Shown piece after piece: positions 63,010 to 64,000 of a DNA stretch of 64,000 nt. Made by a program: the position numbers and the translations under genes. Origin of the DNA: Clostridium sp. JN-1 (GTDB taxonomy: Bacteria; Bacillota; Clostridia; Clostridiales; Clostridiaceae); the NCBI RefSeq assembly GCF_003718715.1, contig NZ_CP033465.1, forward strand, positions 744,001-808,000, given 5' to 3'. Within the stretch, counting starts at the first letter, position 1. Every line of letters begins with the position of its first letter. Under the pieces are notes generated by a model. It saw only the letters and a program-made list of their open reading frames with translations, was not told the origin of the DNA and did not search any database.

Positions 63010-64000
63010 GGGCTAAGAAAACTTTAAGAGGTATATTTATCAGGTATATTTTATGCTTTGGCTTTGCAACAATTTTACTTATAGCAGTGTATTCCTTTTT
63101 ATTTATTATGATGATTGAAAAGCATATTATATTACCTGCCAATTACTCTGAGCAAAAGCTTGAAGAAAATAGCAGTATAATTTTAAATGCAGATAAGGTG
63201 ACAAAGAATCTAATACCTGAGGGATGCAGTTATGGTGTGTACAATAAAGACGGCAGGATGCTCTATGGAAATTTTACAGTTGAACAATCTAAACAAGTAT
63301 GGATTGATGCGAAGAACAATCAAAATAGTATGCTTGATGATCGTCATTATAAATTATTTAATAGAAAAGATGGCATTTGTATTGTTAAATATTCAATTAG
63401 AGCACAATTTGATAGTCCATTATTAAAAAAATATTTTGCGAATGCCAAGCTATTTGGAATAGCCCTGTTTTTTTTGCTTTTTACAGGAGAAGTACTGCTG
63501 CTAGCTGCAATGTTTGCTAGATACCTTTCCAAGGAAATAAAAATTTTAATGGAGGTAACTGACAATATAAAAAGGAAGAACCTTGAATTTGAATCAAAAC
63601 ATTCTCGTATTCGTGAAATTGAAGAAGTTATTGATTCTTTGAATGACATGAAAAATGCTCTAAAGGACTCTTTAGAAAAGCAGTGGAATATGGAGAAGTC
63701 AAGGAAAAATCAAATTTCTGCACTAGCACATGATATAAAGACACCACTTACCATCATAAAGGGAAATGCAGAATTAATTAAAGAAAACAGCAGAGAAGTA
63801 GATAATATAAAGTATGACGATTACATTTTAAAAAGTGCAGATGAAATTGAAAGATATTTAAGGCTGCTTATTGATATGACAAAGTCAGAGGATACACTCA
63901 TTTTAAAACCAGCTAAAATAGAAACTAAAGTATTTTTTGAAAAAATCATGGATAAGGAAAAGGCTTTAGCTTCTGAAAAAAATCTTGAAATTATAAGTAA
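63000..64000 (+). CDS. Sensor histidine kinase, N-terminal 333 residues (window edge)
   Basis: The frame starts at ATG 63000, overlapping the regulator stop, and runs past the right edge. Two membrane segments (about residues 14-38 and 143-165) bound an external sensor loop of about 105 residues, followed by a HAMP-like helix and the HisKA domain with phospho-acceptor His244 in SALAHDIKTPLTIIKGNAE. The HATPase domain is only partly included. It is the natural partner of the regulator and resembles lantibiotic- or bacitracin-responsive kinases of clostridia (CprK, BraS type). Confidence 0.9.
   Translation, partial: MGLRAKKTLRGIFIRYILCFGFATILLIAVYSFLFIMMIEKHIILPANYSEQKLEENSSIILNADKVTKNLIPEGCSYGVYNKDGRMLYGNFTVEQSKQVWIDAKNNQNSMLDDRHYKLFNRKDGICIVKYSIRAQFDSPLLKKYFANAKLFGIALFFLLFTGEVLLLAAMFARYLSKEIKILMEVTDNIKRKNLEFESKHSRIREIEEVIDSLNDMKNALKDSLEKQWNMEKSRKNQISALAHDIKTPLTIIKGNAELIKENSREVDNIKYDDYILKSADEIERYLRLLIDMTKSEDTLILKPAKIETKVFFEKIMDKEKALASEKNLEIIS

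Overview
The window looks like a chromosomal stretch of a low-GC, strictly anaerobic, spore-forming Clostridium. The evidence is very AT-rich intergenic DNA, strong AGGAGG-type ribosome binding sites, pyruvate formate-lyase with its activase, an oxygen-sensitive CooS-type CO dehydrogenase, FeoAB iron uptake, a spore-coat-like multicopper oxidase and many one- and two-component regulators. No rRNA, tRNA, CRISPR array or prophage was seen. The species is not assigned.

Layout. 0-12.9 kb: truA, a stand-alone CooS homologue with an altered active-site ligand set, a secreted M16 metalloprotease, an Rrf2 regulator with its own palindromic operator, pflB-pflA under a ZTP (pfl) riboswitch, and a class III aminotransferase preceded by repeated ATTAACT boxes next to an XRE-cupin regulator. 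13-24 kb: a PadR/HAAS/DUF4097 operon, an ArsR gene beside a 24-codon P-II remnant, a glycosyltransferase, an amino acid permease, a DUF134 protein, a second PadR/membrane-protein pair, and a secreted SH3/CHAP-like/3D protein whose CHAP catalytic residues are lost. 24-34 kb: an LtaS-type enzyme, a LytS/LytT two-component system followed by an OFA-family MFS carrier with a YpdB-like operator, flavodoxin, DUF3793, and a multicopper oxidase with one type 3 copper ligand replaced. 34-45 kb: TauE with TetR, Crp/Fnr, then a complete beta-glucoside PTS operon (GH1, IIC, IIB, IIA, LicR-type activator) set among IS debris and carrying two copies of a 215-bp MITE with 12-bp target duplications. 45-54 kb: OsmC, PepV, PepT, a permease, a DUF3298 protein, a chemoreceptor fragment, and feoA-feoA-feoB-Cys-rich protein under two Fur boxes. 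54.6-64 kb: a DUF2089/SHOCT cluster, a structured RNA with its own promoter and terminator, a DEAD-box helicase, two carriers, and a lantibiotic-resistance-type ABC transporter with its two-component system, whose kinase runs off the window.

Repeats. Four copies of a long imperfect palindrome ending in TAGGGTTTC/GAAACCCTA (R1) lie between genes, three of them between convergent genes. A second palindromic family rich in GGACAGAGGAC (R2) occurs three times, once nested inside R1. A third repeat (R3) is a hairpin plus a fixed T-rich flank.

How the genes fit together. Pyruvate and one-carbon flow is a recurring theme: PFL makes formate and acetyl-CoA and is switched by the purine intermediate ZTP, while LytST/OFA resembles pyruvate-responsive systems. 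Other themes are peptide and amino acid use (PepV, PepT, three APC permeases), cell-envelope stress (both PadR operons, LtaS, the ABC resistance system) and sugar uptake by the PTS island. The most unusual points are the Glu-for-Cys change in the CooS C-cluster, the catalytically dead CHAP domain, the His-to-Tyr change in the copper oxidase, the MITE pair inside the PTS operon, and the unassigned structured RNA near 56 kb. All statements come from reading the sequence and from memory of protein families; no database search was run.
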